64,000 bases of DNA from Canibacter zhoujuaniae (GCF_011752015.1 NZ_JAAIKA010000001.1:914027-978026); one strand, 5' to 3'. Positions 46,078 to 55,297 are shown, counted from the first letter of the stretch. Notes: generated by a model not told the origin, from the sequence alone. Made by a program: numbers and translations.

Positions 46078-47075
46078 TGACTCAAACACTAGATGTTTCA
46101 CGTGAAACAGTGGATTTACGTGCGGCTTACCTAAACAGCGCTCCGCTGCAGCCGGGTGACACGGTTGCGATTGTTTCACCTTCCGGCCCCGGCACCGCCG
46201 AGGCAGCAGAAATAGGCGCCCAGTTTTATCGAGACTGGGGGTTGCATGTTATTTTCAGTGAGCATCTTTTCGCAAAGCATCCGCGTGCAAGCTATTTGGC
46301 CGGGTCTGACGCGGTGCGGCGCGCCGATCTCATGGCTGCCTGGGCAAACCCGGACGTGGACGCTGTTGTGTGCGCACGCGGCGGTTATGGTGCGATGCGT
46401 CTGCTTGACGGCATCGACTGGCAGTTCATGCGGGCGCACTCTGTGCGGCGTGACGGGCGCCCCAAACTGCTAACAGGCTCCAGTGACATCACTGCCCTGC
46501 ACGAGGCTTGGCGCCACCATCTAAACGTGCCCACCCTCTTTAGCCCGATGGCCACTAACGATGTGTTCAAAAACTCCGAAAGCATTCGCCAAGATGTGCA
46601 GCGCTGGTTGTTTGAACCGTGGGGTGGCCGCACCCTCGTGGGCCCGCAAACTGAGGTGCTTGTGCCCGGGAAAACCGAGGGCACAGCCACAGGCAACTTC
46701 ACCGGCGGCAATTTGAGCCTGCTGGCTGCGGCTATTGGCGCCCCTGAATCTACTTTTCAAAGCGGCGATATTCTCTTCTTAGAAGATATAGACGAAGAAA
46801 CTTACCGAATTGACAACCTGCTAATACAACTGCAGCGTTGGGGGCGCCTCAAGAGTGCGGCGGGTATCGTGCTCGGATCTTGGCACGACTGCGGCTGGGA
46901 TCTGCTTGAAGTGAAGGCTCTTCTGGCAGAGTATCTCAGCGACTTAGAGATCCCAGTTTTGTGGGAGCAGAGTTTTGGGCACGATCCAAATGCACTTTCA
47001 ACCCCGCTAAACGTGCCGGGCACACTCTCTGCTATTGTCGGTGACTGCAATTTAACTGTTGCAAACAGTTTGTGA
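46077..47075 (+). CDS. ldcA: LD-carboxypeptidase (muramoyltetrapeptide carboxypeptidase, S66)
   Basis: A 332-residue serine peptidase of family S66. It removes the terminal D-Ala from murein tetrapeptides between L and D centres. The catalytic Ser136 is in LLTGSSDITALH, Glu236 in LFLEDIDEE and His302 in SFGHDPNALS, the expected triad. RGGYGAMRLL is the conserved substrate loop. It is cytosolic, with no signal peptide, so it acts on imported peptides. The ATG overlaps the ABC ATPase stop by one base, linking it to the peptide importer. The 5' end carries a parS palindrome (46094-46109). Confidence 0.93.
   Translation: MTQTLDVSRETVDLRAAYLNSAPLQPGDTVAIVSPSGPGTAEAAEIGAQFYRDWGLHVIFSEHLFAKHPRASYLAGSDAVRRADLMAAWANPDVDAVVCARGGYGAMRLLDGIDWQFMRAHSVRRDGRPKLLTGSSDITALHEAWRHHLNVPTLFSPMATNDVFKNSESIRQDVQRWLFEPWGGRTLVGPQTEVLVPGKTEGTATGNFTGGNLSLLAAAIGAPESTFQSGDILFLEDIDEETYRIDNLLIQLQRWGRLKSAAGIVLGSWHDCGWDLLEVKALLAEYLSDLEIPVLWEQSFGHDPNALSTPLNVPGTLSAIVGDCNLTVANSL
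46094..46109. other. Second parS-type palindrome
   Basis: TGTTTCACGTGAAACA, identical to the copy at 6751-6766 and like it encoding VSRET, here residues 7-11 of the LD-carboxypeptidase. The 39-kb distance fits a scattered parS cluster near oriC. Confidence 0.87.
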
Positions 47076-47087
47076 GAGGAAAATCAC

Positions 47088-47900
47088 GTGGTTATTGAAC
47101 TAAATCGCGACTTTGGCACGCAGTGGTCGGTGCTGGTTAAAGATATTGATTCGGGTGCAGAACTGTTTAGCGCTGATCCGCAAACTGTGCTGGCCACCGC
47201 CTCGATCGGTAAATTGTTTTTGCTACACCGCCTCCTACACGAGGTGGATGCTGGCACTCGCAAGCTGGAAGAGACCGTCACTCGTCAACCGTTTGAGCAG
47301 ATCGATGACTCTGGCCTGTGGTATTTGATGCAGCAAAACACGCTCTCTCTTTACGATGTCGCGGTGCTCATCGGTGCTTTCAGTGACAACGCAGCAACCA
47401 ACACTCTGACCCGTGTGCTCGGCATCGAAACTGTGCGGGAGCACGCTAGCAGTCTTGGTTACAAACACAGCCGACTCAACGATGTTGTGCGCTGGCCGAG
47501 ACCGGTGCACAAGCCGCAACAGTTAAGCGTTGGCAACGCCGAAGAGCTGGTGCGTTTCGTGACGCGACTTGCTAACGCCGAAGATTTGAGTGAGAGCAGC
47601 TCCGATATTTTGCAGCGCTGGTTGGGTGCGGGCGCTGATCTCTCAATGGTCGCGCAACCGTTTAACCTCGACCCACTAGCGCACTACGCCTACGATCGCG
47701 ATATTTGGTTCTGGAACAAAACCGGCACAATTGGGTCGGCGCGTGCTGATGTCGGGTTGGTTATGAATCGTGAGCGACGCGTTGCTTACGCAGCTATCGC
47801 GCAGTGGCAGACCGACACTGAAAATCGTGATGCCGTGCTGGCTAATATGGCTGAAATTGGTGAACTTATCGGGCAGCATCTTGGATTTAAACAAAACTAG
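47088..47900 (+). CDS. Cytosolic beta-lactamase-fold serine hydrolase
   Basis: A 270-residue protein with the class A beta-lactamase/transpeptidase motifs: S39-I-G-K42, S99-D-N101 and K211-T-G213, all at sensible spacing. There is no signal peptide, no lipobox and no membrane segment, so it is predicted to stay in the cytosol, unlike beta-lactamases or penicillin-binding proteins. A typical EPELN omega loop is not evident. It may be a DD-peptidase-like or D-aminopeptidase-like enzyme acting on imported peptides. GTG 47088 has GAGAGGA upstream. It follows ldcA by 12 bp and overlaps the amidase start by 20 bp. Confidence 0.82.
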   Translation: MVIELNRDFGTQWSVLVKDIDSGAELFSADPQTVLATASIGKLFLLHRLLHEVDAGTRKLEETVTRQPFEQIDDSGLWYLMQQNTLSLYDVAVLIGAFSDNAATNTLTRVLGIETVREHASSLGYKHSRLNDVVRWPRPVHKPQQLSVGNAEELVRFVTRLANAEDLSESSSDILQRWLGAGADLSMVAQPFNLDPLAHYAYDRDIWFWNKTGTIGSARADVGLVMNRERRVAYAAIAQWQTDTENRDAVLANMAEIGELIGQHLGFKQN

Positions 47901-49254
47901 CGCCACCGAGCTTTCGCATCTCTTAAAAACGGGAGCTGTGTCGGCTGCGGAAGCCACCGAGCACTACCTCTCACGCATCGACGTTTTAAACCCGAAATAT
48001 GGCGCCTTTGTTTCTACACAAGCCGAGCTGGCGTGTGAAGAGGCAGCGGCTCTAGACCGCGAGCGCGCGGCGCACCCTGCGAGGCCGCTTCCCGCGCTGT
48101 GGGGTTTGCCGTTAGCTCATAAGGATTTGGTCGCTGTCGCTGGCGCACCAACAACTTACGGCTCCCTGGCGTTTGCTGCTGCGCCTGCCGCGCAGGACGA
48201 TCCGCTCCCCGCTGTGTTACGCAGCGCTGGCGCGGTGAACTTGGGTAAAACGCAAACCTCTGAGTTTGGGTTGACCGGCTATGCAGAAAATCTCGTCGCG
48301 CAGCCCGCGCGCAGCCCCTTTGATCCGCAGTTGACGGCCGGCGGTTCGAGCGGGGGTGCTGCTGCGGCGGTTGCCACAGGTATGCTGCCGGTCGCGCCGG
48401 GCAGCGATGGCGGGGGCTCGATCCGCATTCCGGCGGCCTGCTGTGGGCTTGTGGGGTTGAAGCCGACTCGCGGTTTTGTGCCCACTGATCAGCGTGCTGA
48501 GAGTGCGACGCTGCCGCTTACTGTGTCTGGTGTGTTGGCGCGCTCTAGCGCTGATGCGAAGCTGCTCTTTCAGGCGATCGCTCCTAGCAGTGCGCCTGCA
48601 ATGGCTGCAGACGGTTTGCTCAGGGCAAAGAAATTGCGCATCGGGGTCAGTCTCGCCTCCCCCTTCGCCCACGACTTAGATATTCGCGTTGCCGACAACT
48701 ACCTCGCCGCAGTTTCGCATGTCGCAGAGGCTTTGGAGGCGCTCGGTCATACAGTTGTGCACGCTGATATTAAGTATCCGCCGCACTATCTGCGCCTGTT
48801 TTCTACGCTGTGGCAGTCGCAGTTCGCGCAGACAGAGTTTTCTGCGGAGCAGCTTGCGCAGTTTACGGCTTATGCGAGATATTCCTGGGAGGCAGGTGCA
48901 GGGATCGGGGCGGATCAGCGCGCCGCAACAATTGCACAGCTGCAGGTCTTTGCGCGCGAGGTTGCCGCGCAGTGGTCTGCCTATGATGTGCTGCTCACCC
49001 CAACACTTGCGGGTGACGCAAAGCCGGTTGGATGCTTTGAGGCGTTAGCTCCGGCGCAAAATTTTATTGCGCAGTGTGAGTGGTCTCCCTTCACGTCGAT
49101 AGTGAATGTTGTGGGTGCCCCGGCGCTTGCTATGCCTGTGTTGCCTGCCGCTGCGGTGGATGATGCTGCGCCCGCAAGCGTGCAACTGATTGGTCACAAA
49201 AACTCTGATTTTGCGCTTTTGGAGCTCGCAGCTGCTCTCGAAGCAGCTCTGTGA
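47881..49254 (+). CDS. Amidase signature family enzyme
   Basis: About 457 residues of the amidase family with the Ser-cisSer-Lys triad: LPLAHKDLV (Lys), [14 protein letters not shown] (cis-Ser) and [12 protein letters not shown] (nucleophile Ser), plus [11 protein letters not shown]. It hydrolyses carboxamides; whether it acts on glutamine-type, peptide-terminal or other amides is unknown. Start is uncertain: TTG 47881 ([15 protein letters not shown]) matches the family N-terminus best, while earlier ATG codons overlap the serine hydrolase gene out of frame. It is not GatA of a GatCAB set, since gatB and gatC are absent. Last gene of the peptide operon. Confidence 0.85.
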   Translation: MDLNKTSATELSHLLKTGAVSAAEATEHYLSRIDVLNPKYGAFVSTQAELACEEAAALDRERAAHPARPLPALWGLPLAHKDLVAVAGAPTTYGSLAFAAAPAAQDDPLPAVLRSAGAVNLGKTQTSEFGLTGYAENLVAQPARSPFDPQLTAGGSSGGAAAAVATGMLPVAPGSDGGGSIRIPAACCGLVGLKPTRGFVPTDQRAESATLPLTVSGVLARSSADAKLLFQAIAPSSAPAMAADGLLRAKKLRIGVSLASPFAHDLDIRVADNYLAAVSHVAEALEALGHTVVHADIKYPPHYLRLFSTLWQSQFAQTEFSAEQLAQFTAYARYSWEAGAGIGADQRAATIAQLQVFAREVAAQWSAYDVLLTPTLAGDAKPVGCFEALAPAQNFIAQCEWSPFTSIVNVVGAPALAMPVLPAAAVDDAAPASVQLIGHKNSDFALLELAAALEAAL

Positions 49255-49307
49255 CTGCGTGAAAACACCCGGTCAGAATACTATTTTTAAAATAACAGTT
49301 TGATAAC

Positions 49308-49337
49308 TTGCTTTATAACGAAGAAGTAACAGATAAT
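49308..49337 (+). promoter_or_regulatory. Candidate promoter of the CHAP-like gene
   Basis: TTGCTT (49308-49313) and GATAAT (49332-49337) are separated by 18 bases in an AT-rich gap, about 60 bp before the start codon. Ribosome site AGGAGGA lies just before the ATG. The consensus match is partial. Confidence 0.45.
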
Positions 49338-49398
49338 TATCGAGTTGGTTTAATTCTCTTACGAAAACCACGAAGCTAACACTTCAGGAGGAACAAGC

Positions 49399-50028
49399 AT
49401 GCGTCGAGCGTCAAAAGGTAGCGTCGTTGCAATTATTGCTGCGTTCACTCTCAGCTTCGCAACCGCTCCAGCCAACGCATACGCCGGTAACGAAGATCCT
49501 GAAACAGCTTTTGCTGCAACCACCGGACAAACACTCGTGACAGTAGATAGCGACCTCGCATCTGAATCACTTGACGCGCTCTCTGTTGCAATCTCAACCG
49601 ACTCACTGGTTGTCGGTCACCACTTCGATGTAAAGGCCGCTATCGCGCAGGCTCGCTCTGAGATCGGCACGAGCCGCCCAACCGGTTGGAATCAGCCCGG
49701 TGAGTGCCTGATTAGCGCAAAGCGTTGGATTAACGCTGGTGGCGGCGCATGGGTGCACGGCGGCACTCCGGTCAATAACTACCAGAACGCAACCCGCCTA
49801 CCGATCTCTGCAGCGATGCCCGGTGACGTTATTCAATACGAATACATTGCTTCACCGCACAGCTGGGCTGCGGGCGTGCACACTATGCTTGTCACCGGTG
49901 TAAACGACGACGGCACCCTGCAGATCATCGAGTCTAACAACCCTGGCGGGTCGGGGCTCGTGAGCGAAAACACGAAGTTCACACCGAACCCACCTGCTGG
50001 CTTCCAAGCAGTTGTTTGGCGCTTCTAA
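49399..50028 (+). CDS. Secreted CHAP/NlpC-like cysteine peptidase
   Basis: A 209-residue protein with a signal peptide (about 1-27, cleaving after APANA). The C-terminal domain (about 85-209) has the papain-like pattern of CHAP or NlpC/P60 murein hydrolases: Cys103 in QPGECLISAKRW, AMPGDVIQYEY, His161 in GVHTMLVTGV and the third residue near Asn180 in IIESNNPGG. These enzymes cleave peptidoglycan peptides. Strong Shine-Dalgarno AGGAGGA. It has its own AT-rich upstream region, so it may be separately transcribed, but it borders the peptide-uptake genes. A closely spaced palindrome after the gene (50086-50116) is only weak terminator evidence. Confidence 0.8.
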   Translation: MRRASKGSVVAIIAAFTLSFATAPANAYAGNEDPETAFAATTGQTLVTVDSDLASESLDALSVAISTDSLVVGHHFDVKAAIAQARSEIGTSRPTGWNQPGECLISAKRWINAGGGAWVHGGTPVNNYQNATRLPISAAMPGDVIQYEYIASPHSWAAGVHTMLVTGVNDDGTLQIIESNNPGGSGLVSENTKFTPNPPAGFQAVVWRF

Positions 50029-50121
50029 AATATCGGTTGATACTTCCGAGCTAGTGCCCGGCGTTCTAAACCGTCGTCTGACACTCCCCAAACCACTAGC
50101 TGGGGTTTCTAAACCCGCAAA

Positions 50122-51285
50122 CTAGCCGCGGTAGAGTTCTTCAAACCTGTCGAGCGTGTTATTGATGTCGTGCACTTTGACAGCCTCTAACGAAGCCTTT
50201 TGCATCGCCTGAAATTCTTCGTGTGGCAGAGACAGAATGTGCTTGAGATGCGTCGCCAGCTCAGCGTCGTCGCGCGGCTCAAAGAGAAAACCGTTCTGAC
50301 CAACCGTCACCAGATGCGGCAGTGCCATGGCGTTTGCCGCAACAATTGGCAGCCCCGAAGCCATTGCCTCCATCGTTGCGATCGACTGCAGCTCAGCAAT
50401 TGACGCAATAGCAAACACCGACCCCTTGGTGAGTGTTGCACGCAGCGTTTCGTCACTGGCGCGGCCGTGGAACACCACTCGCTCCCGCACACCCAGCTCG
50501 CTGGCGAGCTTCTCGAGCGCCGGCAGCTGATCGCCGGGGCCCACCAAATCGAGCCCGACCTCTGCGTCTAACCGCGCAACTGCGCGCAGCAGCACGTCAA
50601 CGTGTTTCTCTTGCGTCATGCGCCCAACAAACACGACACGCTTTTCGGTGCGCTCGCTCAGGTCTGCAACGTACTGGCTCGCGTCAAGGCCGCAGCTGAC
50701 GGGCAGCACCCCTGTGCGGGGTGTTGAGCGCTCTAAGAAGTCAGCGGCACGCCTTGTTGGGGTGGTGATCCCATCGGCACGGCGCAACACACTGTCAGCA
50801 TCATGCCAGCCCCACTTTACGCACAGCCGGCGCAGCCACAGCGGCATACTCCACAGATCCACAATGTTCTCTGGCATCACATGGTTGGTTGCAATAAGGC
50901 GAATCCCTCGCTTTTTTGCTTCCTTCGAGAGTGCACGACCGATAATAATGTGCGACTGAATATGGATCACATCAGGTTGCACAGAATCAAGCAACTGCCG
51001 CACATAGTGGTCAACGCGCCAGGGCAGCACAAAGCGCACCCACTCATGCATCAAAAGCCGCCAGGAAGGCAGACGGTGCACTGTCATCTCTTGCCCTTCG
51101 ACCACCTCTCGGTAGCGGCCGTGGGTTGTGAAAGTGGCTGCCGGCGCAGCGATGTGCACATCGTGACCCCGCTCCACTAATCCCGCAGCTAAACGCTCGG
51201 CAAAACGGGCGGCGCCGTTAATGTTTGGTGTAAAAGTGTCACAGCCTACTAATATTTTCAACGGCTCGGTGCGGGTTTCAGTCAT
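50122..51285 (-). CDS. Glycosyltransferase family 4
   Basis: A 387-residue GT-B fold glycosyltransferase. DTFTPNINGAARFAERLAAGL is the donor/acceptor N-terminus, HIQSHIIIGRALSKEAKKRG follows, and the C-terminal nucleotide-sugar site has VFVGRMTQEKHVDVLLRA, SIAELQSIATMEAMASGLPIVA with the EX7E-type acid pair. It resembles actinobacterial PimB/MgtA-like mannosyl- or glucosyl-transferases making glycolipids. Acceptor and sugar are not determinable. It lies 12 bp downstream of hspR on the same strand and could be transcribed from the heat-shock operon. Confidence 0.85.
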   Translation of the reverse strand: MTETRTEPLKILVGCDTFTPNINGAARFAERLAAGLVERGHDVHIAAPAATFTTHGRYREVVEGQEMTVHRLPSWRLLMHEWVRFVLPWRVDHYVRQLLDSVQPDVIHIQSHIIIGRALSKEAKKRGIRLIATNHVMPENIVDLWSMPLWLRRLCVKWGWHDADSVLRRADGITTPTRRAADFLERSTPRTGVLPVSCGLDASQYVADLSERTEKRVVFVGRMTQEKHVDVLLRAVARLDAEVGLDLVGPGDQLPALEKLASELGVRERVVFHGRASDETLRATLTKGSVFAIASIAELQSIATMEAMASGLPIVAANAMALPHLVTVGQNGFLFEPRDDAELATHLKHILSLPHEEFQAMQKASLEAVKVHDINNTLDRFEELYRG

Positions 51286-51297
51286 AACTGTTACAGT

Positions 51298-51726
51298 CTA
51301 GAGCCTAGGCTGGGGTCGCCACACCACTAATTCAGTTTTTCTGCGCACGCGTGTGCCGCGACTGACGCTCACAACCTCTCCGCCGGTACCGGCTGCAAAC
51401 ACACGGCGTTCACTGCCCACCACCGCATCGGCCAGCGCTCTTTCAAGCTCTCGCACGCGCTGCTCGAGGCGCCCAACCTCATTTTGCAGGGTGAGTACCC
51501 GGCGAATACCCTCCAAACTCAAGCCCTCGTTAGAGAGCTGTTGAATCTGGCGCAGCTGTTCAATATCGTGCAGTGAGTATCGCCGGGTGTTACCTCTGGT
51601 GCGTTGCGGGCTGACCAGGCCGATCCGGTCGTACTGCCGCAGAGTTTGCGGATGCATGTCGCTGAGCTCAGCGGCCTGCGCGATCGGGAAAATCGGCGAA
51701 TACCGATTCATGCGTTCGTCAGCCAT
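51298..51726 (-). CDS. hspR: HspR heat-shock repressor (MerR family)
   Basis: A 142-residue MerR-type regulator. The HTH is FPIAQAAELSDMHPQTLRQYDRIGLVSPQ with the wing TRGNTRRYSLHDIEQLRQIQ, then GLSLEGIRRVLTL and a coiled coil EVGRLEQRVRELERALA. This is the HspR that binds HAIR sites and uses DnaK as co-repressor. It is the last gene of dnaK-grpE-dnaJ-hspR, 15 bp after dnaJ. HAIR sites sit at the dnaK promoter (55215-55297) and the clpB promoter (13690-13749). Confidence 0.95.
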   Translation of the reverse strand: MADERMNRYSPIFPIAQAAELSDMHPQTLRQYDRIGLVSPQRTRGNTRRYSLHDIEQLRQIQQLSNEGLSLEGIRRVLTLQNEVGRLEQRVRELERALADAVVGSERRVFAAGTGGEVVSVSRGTRVRRKTELVVWRPQPRL

Positions 51727-51741
51727 CCAACAACACCTCGC

Positions 51742-52689
51742 TTAGGCTTTCGCGCGCGCGAGCAGATCGTCACGCGGGTTTTCTTTTGGCTCAACCTCGC
51801 GGAAAGCCGCAAGTGCCTGCTCCTGCTCATCGCTTAAGTGCGATGGCACAACCACCTGCACCTCTGCCAGCAGATCGCCTGTGCCACCGTCAGCAGCGAT
51901 GCCGCGGCCTTTAACGCGCAGCACGCGACCGCTCGGAGTGTGCGGTGCGATCTTGAGTTTCACGGTTTCGCCGTCTAGAGTTGGCACCTCGATAGTGGCA
52001 CCGAAAACCGCTTCAGTAAAGGTGATCGGCACCTTCACCCGCAGGTTTTTTCCGTCGCGCTCCCACACCGGGTGCGGGCGCACTTTCACAGTTAGCACCA
52101 GGTTGCCGGCCGGCCCGCCGTTCGGGCTCGGCTCGCCCTTGCCGCGCACTTTGATCTTTTTCCCGTCGGCAATACCCGCGGGGATCCGCACCTTTATCTG
52201 GCCGTGCTGCGTGTTGAGCGTAATGGTGTCACCGGCAACCGCTGAGCGGAAACTCACCGTGGTGTTGGCCGCAATATCGCGCCCCGGAGTCGGCGCAAAC
52301 CCGAAACCTCCGCCACCTCCGCCGCCAAACATGTTGAACAGGTCTTCATAGCTCGTCGAGCCGTTTGGAGCACCGCGCCTCGCGCCCCCGCCGAACATGC
52401 CGCCGAAAATATCCTCAAAGCCGCCGGCACCCTGGCTGAAGCGCGCTCCGCCCGCACCCATCGCGCGAATCTGATCGTACTCCTGCCGCTGCTGTTTGTC
52501 TGACAGCACCGAATATGCTTCGCTGATGTCTTTAAACTTCGCCTCGGCCGCCGCATCGCCCGGATTTGAGTCCGGGTGGTACTTGTGCGCCAGCTTGTGA
52601 TACTTCTTGGTTAGCTCTTTATCTGAAACGTCTTTATCGACGCCTAAGACTTTATAAAAGTCTTTCTCTAACCAATCCTGACTAGCCAT
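51742..52689 (-). CDS. dnaJ: DnaJ/CbpA-type co-chaperone without zinc finger
   Basis: A 315-residue J-domain protein. The J-domain (about 9-75) has HPDSNPGD. A Gly/Phe-rich region follows (FGGGARRGAP to GFGFAPTPG, about 85-135), then two beta-sandwich substrate domains. The CxxCxGxG zinc-finger repeats of classical DnaJ are absent, so it is the CbpA or actinobacterial DnaJ1 kind. It stimulates DnaK ATPase and delivers substrates. It overlaps grpE by 8 bp in the heat-shock operon. Confidence 0.93.
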   Translation of the reverse strand: MASQDWLEKDFYKVLGVDKDVSDKELTKKYHKLAHKYHPDSNPGDAAAEAKFKDISEAYSVLSDKQQRQEYDQIRAMGAGGARFSQGAGGFEDIFGGMFGGGARRGAPNGSTSYEDLFNMFGGGGGGGFGFAPTPGRDIAANTTVSFRSAVAGDTITLNTQHGQIKVRIPAGIADGKKIKVRGKGEPSPNGGPAGNLVLTVKVRPHPVWERDGKNLRVKVPITFTEAVFGATIEVPTLDGETVKLKIAPHTPSGRVLRVKGRGIAADGGTGDLLAEVQVVVPSHLSDEQEQALAAFREVEPKENPRDDLLARAKA

Positions 52690-53335
52690 CTGCAGCCACC
52701 ACCGCTACTTTTGCGGGGCGCAGCTCAACGTTTCCTAGGCGATAGCCACGCTCCACAACATCAAGCACAGTGTTTGGCTCCTGCCCGGGCACAGGCACCT
52801 GCGCAATTGCTTCGTGCTGCTGCGGGTCAAACTGCTCTCCTTTTTCGCCGAAAGCAACCAGCCCCATTTTCTCGAGCGTTGTGCGCAGCTTCTGGGCGAT
52901 AGCGGCAACGGCGCTGCCCTCCGGCAGGTCTCCGTGCTGCTCTGCCCGATCGAAGTCGTCGAGCACACCCAGCAGTGACAGCACGATGCTCGCCTTTGCC
53001 CGGTCGCGCTCGATTTCAGCGTTCGCCTCGGTGCGCTTGCGGTAGTTTGCATACTCCGCGGTGAGGCGGCGCAGATCCTCCAAATACGGATTTTCTTGCG
53101 GATCTGCGGCTTCTTCGTCAGCTACTGCCTCTGCCGCATCGTTTGCTGTCTGTGCGCCCGCTGCTTTTGCTTCAGCGGTCTGTTCCGCGTCGAGAATGTC
53201 TGCAACCGTAAAGTCAGCACTGTTTGCGCCGTCTGCTGTCTGTTCCTCATGCGCCGCAGGGCCGGTAGCGTCTGCCGCCGGCCCCTCAGCCTGAGGAACC
53301 TCTTCGCCCTCTGGGCGCTGTTCCTCATTAGTCAT
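52682..53335 (-). CDS. grpE: GrpE nucleotide exchange factor
   Basis: A 217-residue protein releasing ADP from DnaK. The first 85 residues are acidic and Ala/Glu-rich, likely disordered. The long coiled-coil helix begins near DLRRLTAEYANYRKR. The C-terminal beta domain contains GEQFDPQQHEAIAQ, VLDVVERGYRLGNVELRPAKVAVV, which is the GrpE signature. It lies between dnaK (4-bp gap) and dnaJ (8-bp overlap). Confidence 0.96.
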   Translation of the reverse strand: MTNEEQRPEGEEVPQAEGPAADATGPAAHEEQTADGANSADFTVADILDAEQTAEAKAAGAQTANDAAEAVADEEAADPQENPYLEDLRRLTAEYANYRKRTEANAEIERDRAKASIVLSLLGVLDDFDRAEQHGDLPEGSAVAAIAQKLRTTLEKMGLVAFGEKGEQFDPQQHEAIAQVPVPGQEPNTVLDVVERGYRLGNVELRPAKVAVVAADG

Positions 53336-53338
53336 GAT

Positions 53339-55183
53339 TTACTTCTGCTCTCCCTCGTCGTCAACAACCTCTGCGTCGACTACGTCTTCGTCAGTTGCGC
53401 CCTCAGCAGCACCCTCAGCGGCCGCTTCCTCTTGCGCTGCGGCGTAGATTGCCTGACCGAGCTTGGTCTGGCTCTCTGCGAGCTTATCTGCTGCTGTCTT
53501 AACAGCGTCGTCGTCATCTCCTGCGAGCGCATCCTTTAGCGCTTTCAGGTCTGCTGAAACCTCAGACTTCACGTCTTCTGGCAGCTTGTCTTCATTCTCT
53601 GAGATGAGCTTGTCAACTGAGTATGCAAGCTGCTCTGCGCTGTTGCGGTTCTCAGCTGCTTCGCGACGCTTCTGATCTTCAGCTGCGTGCTCTTCAGCTT
53701 CCTTGACCATGCGGTCGATGTCTTCCTGTGACAGGCTAGACCCTCCCGAGATGGTGATCGTCTGCTCCTTGCCGGTGCCCTTGTCTTTCGCGCTCACCTG
53801 CACAATACCGTTCGCGTCGATATCGAAGGTTACCTCGATCTGTGGAATACCACGCGGCGCAGGTGCGATCCCTGTCAGCTCGAAGGTGCCAAGGTTCTTG
53901 TTGTCGCGGGTGAATTCACGCTCACCCTGGAAAACCTGAATCGAAACCGATGGCTGGTTGTCTTCTGCGGTGGTGAATGTTTCTGACCGCTTGGTTGGGA
54001 TCGCGGTGTTGCGCTTGATGAGCTTGGTCATGATGCCGCCCTTGGTCTCAATACCGAGAGACAGTGGGGTGACGTCGATAAGCAGCACATCCTTGCGCTC
54101 ACCCTTTAGCACGCCCGCCTGCAGCGCAGCACCAACAGCCACAACCTCATCAGGGTTTACACCCTTGTTTGGCTCTTTGCCGCCGGTCAGCTGCTTCACG
54201 AGCTCGGTCACTGCTGGCATACGGGTTGAGCCACCAACGAGCACAACGTGGGCGATGTCGTTTACGCTCACGCCAGCTTCAGCAATAACATCGTTAAACG
54301 GCTTCTTAGTGCGTTCGAGCAGGTCTTTGGTGAGCTCCTCAAACTTTGCACGGGTCAGTGTCTCGTCCAGGTTTACCGGCCCCTCTGGAGTTAGTGAGAG
54401 GTATGGCAGCTGAATGTTGGTGCTGCTTGAGGTTGACAGCTCTTTCTTTGCCTGCTCAGCGGCTTCCTTCAGACGCTGCAGCGCAATTTTGTCGGTTGAA
54501 ACATCAACCCCGGATGCGCTCTTGAGCTGGTTGATGAGCCAGTCTACGATGCGCTGATCCCAGTCGTCACCACCGAGTCGGTTGTCACCGCTGGTTGCGC
54601 GCACCTGAATGGTAGAGAGGTCGTCGTCCTTACCAACTTCGAGCAGTGAGACGTCGAAGGTGCCGCCGCCGAGGTCGAAAACAAGAATCAGCTCGTCTTC
54701 TTTACCCTTGTCAAGGCCATATGCGAGCGCGGCAGCGGTTGGCTCGTTCACAATGCGAAGCACGTTCAGACCTGCGATCTCACCGGCTTCTTTGGTTGCC
54801 TGACGCTCTGCGTCGTTAAAGTATGCGGGGACGGTGATAACGGCGTCTGTCACCTTGTCACCAAGATAGGTTTCAGCGTCGCGCTTCAGCTTCATCAGCG
54901 TGCGCGCGGAAATCTCCTGCGGGGTGTACTTCTTGTCGTCGATGTCGATCGTCCAGTCGGTGCCCATGTGGCGCTTTACCGAAGCGAGGGTGCGGTCGAC
55001 GTTTGTGACCGCCTGACGCTTAGCGGTTTCACCGACGAGCACTTCACCGTCTTTTGTGAAGGCAACAATTGATGGTGTTGTGCGAGCGCCCTCAGCGTTC
55101 GCGATTACCTTTGGCTCGCCACCCTCAAGAACTGAAACTACTGAGTTTGTAGTGCCGAGGTCAATGCCTACTGCGCGTGACAT
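53339..55183 (-). CDS. dnaK: Hsp70 chaperone DnaK
   Basis: A 614-residue Hsp70. It has [17 protein letters not shown] at the N-terminus, [51 protein letters not shown] in the ATPase domain, [14 protein letters not shown] at the linker end, and the substrate domain from about 370. The C-terminal acidic tail ends in DEGEQK. It heads the HspR-regulated operon, with two HAIR repeats 32-114 bp upstream of the ATG. In actinobacteria DnaK acts as HspR co-repressor, giving a feedback loop. Confidence 0.98.
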   Translation of the reverse strand: MSRAVGIDLGTTNSVVSVLEGGEPKVIANAEGARTTPSIVAFTKDGEVLVGETAKRQAVTNVDRTLASVKRHMGTDWTIDIDDKKYTPQEISARTLMKLKRDAETYLGDKVTDAVITVPAYFNDAERQATKEAGEIAGLNVLRIVNEPTAAALAYGLDKGKEDELILVFDLGGGTFDVSLLEVGKDDDLSTIQVRATSGDNRLGGDDWDQRIVDWLINQLKSASGVDVSTDKIALQRLKEAAEQAKKELSTSSSTNIQLPYLSLTPEGPVNLDETLTRAKFEELTKDLLERTKKPFNDVIAEAGVSVNDIAHVVLVGGSTRMPAVTELVKQLTGGKEPNKGVNPDEVVAVGAALQAGVLKGERKDVLLIDVTPLSLGIETKGGIMTKLIKRNTAIPTKRSETFTTAEDNQPSVSIQVFQGEREFTRDNKNLGTFELTGIAPAPRGIPQIEVTFDIDANGIVQVSAKDKGTGKEQTITISGGSSLSQEDIDRMVKEAEEHAAEDQKRREAAENRNSAEQLAYSVDKLISENEDKLPEDVKSEVSADLKALKDALAGDDDDAVKTAADKLAESQTKLGQAIYAAAQEEAAAEGAAEGATDEDVVDAEVVDDEGEQK

Positions 55184-55214
55184 ATTTTCTCCTTTTGTCG
55201 AAACGGCTCACAGA

Positions 55215-55297
55215 CTTGAGCCTTACACACTCAAGTTTACGTGCGGCACACCACTTGTCAAGCCAGATTCACAAAAGTTGAGCGAATTTGACTCAAC
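55215..55297. promoter_or_regulatory. Two HAIR operators upstream of dnaK
   Basis: CTTGAGC at 55215-55221, seven bases, ACTCAAG at 55229-55235: one mismatch from the HAIR consensus. A second site at 55277-55297 has GTTGAGC, seven bases, ACTCAAC, with further matching bases outside. They lie upstream of the dnaK start on the minus strand, mirroring the pair at clpB. Confidence 0.82.

Noticed and set aside
50086..50116. Terminator after the CHAP-like gene
   Set aside because: CCCCA/TGGGG is only 5 bp and the overlapping GGGTTT/AAACCC has a 2-base loop; too weak to call.
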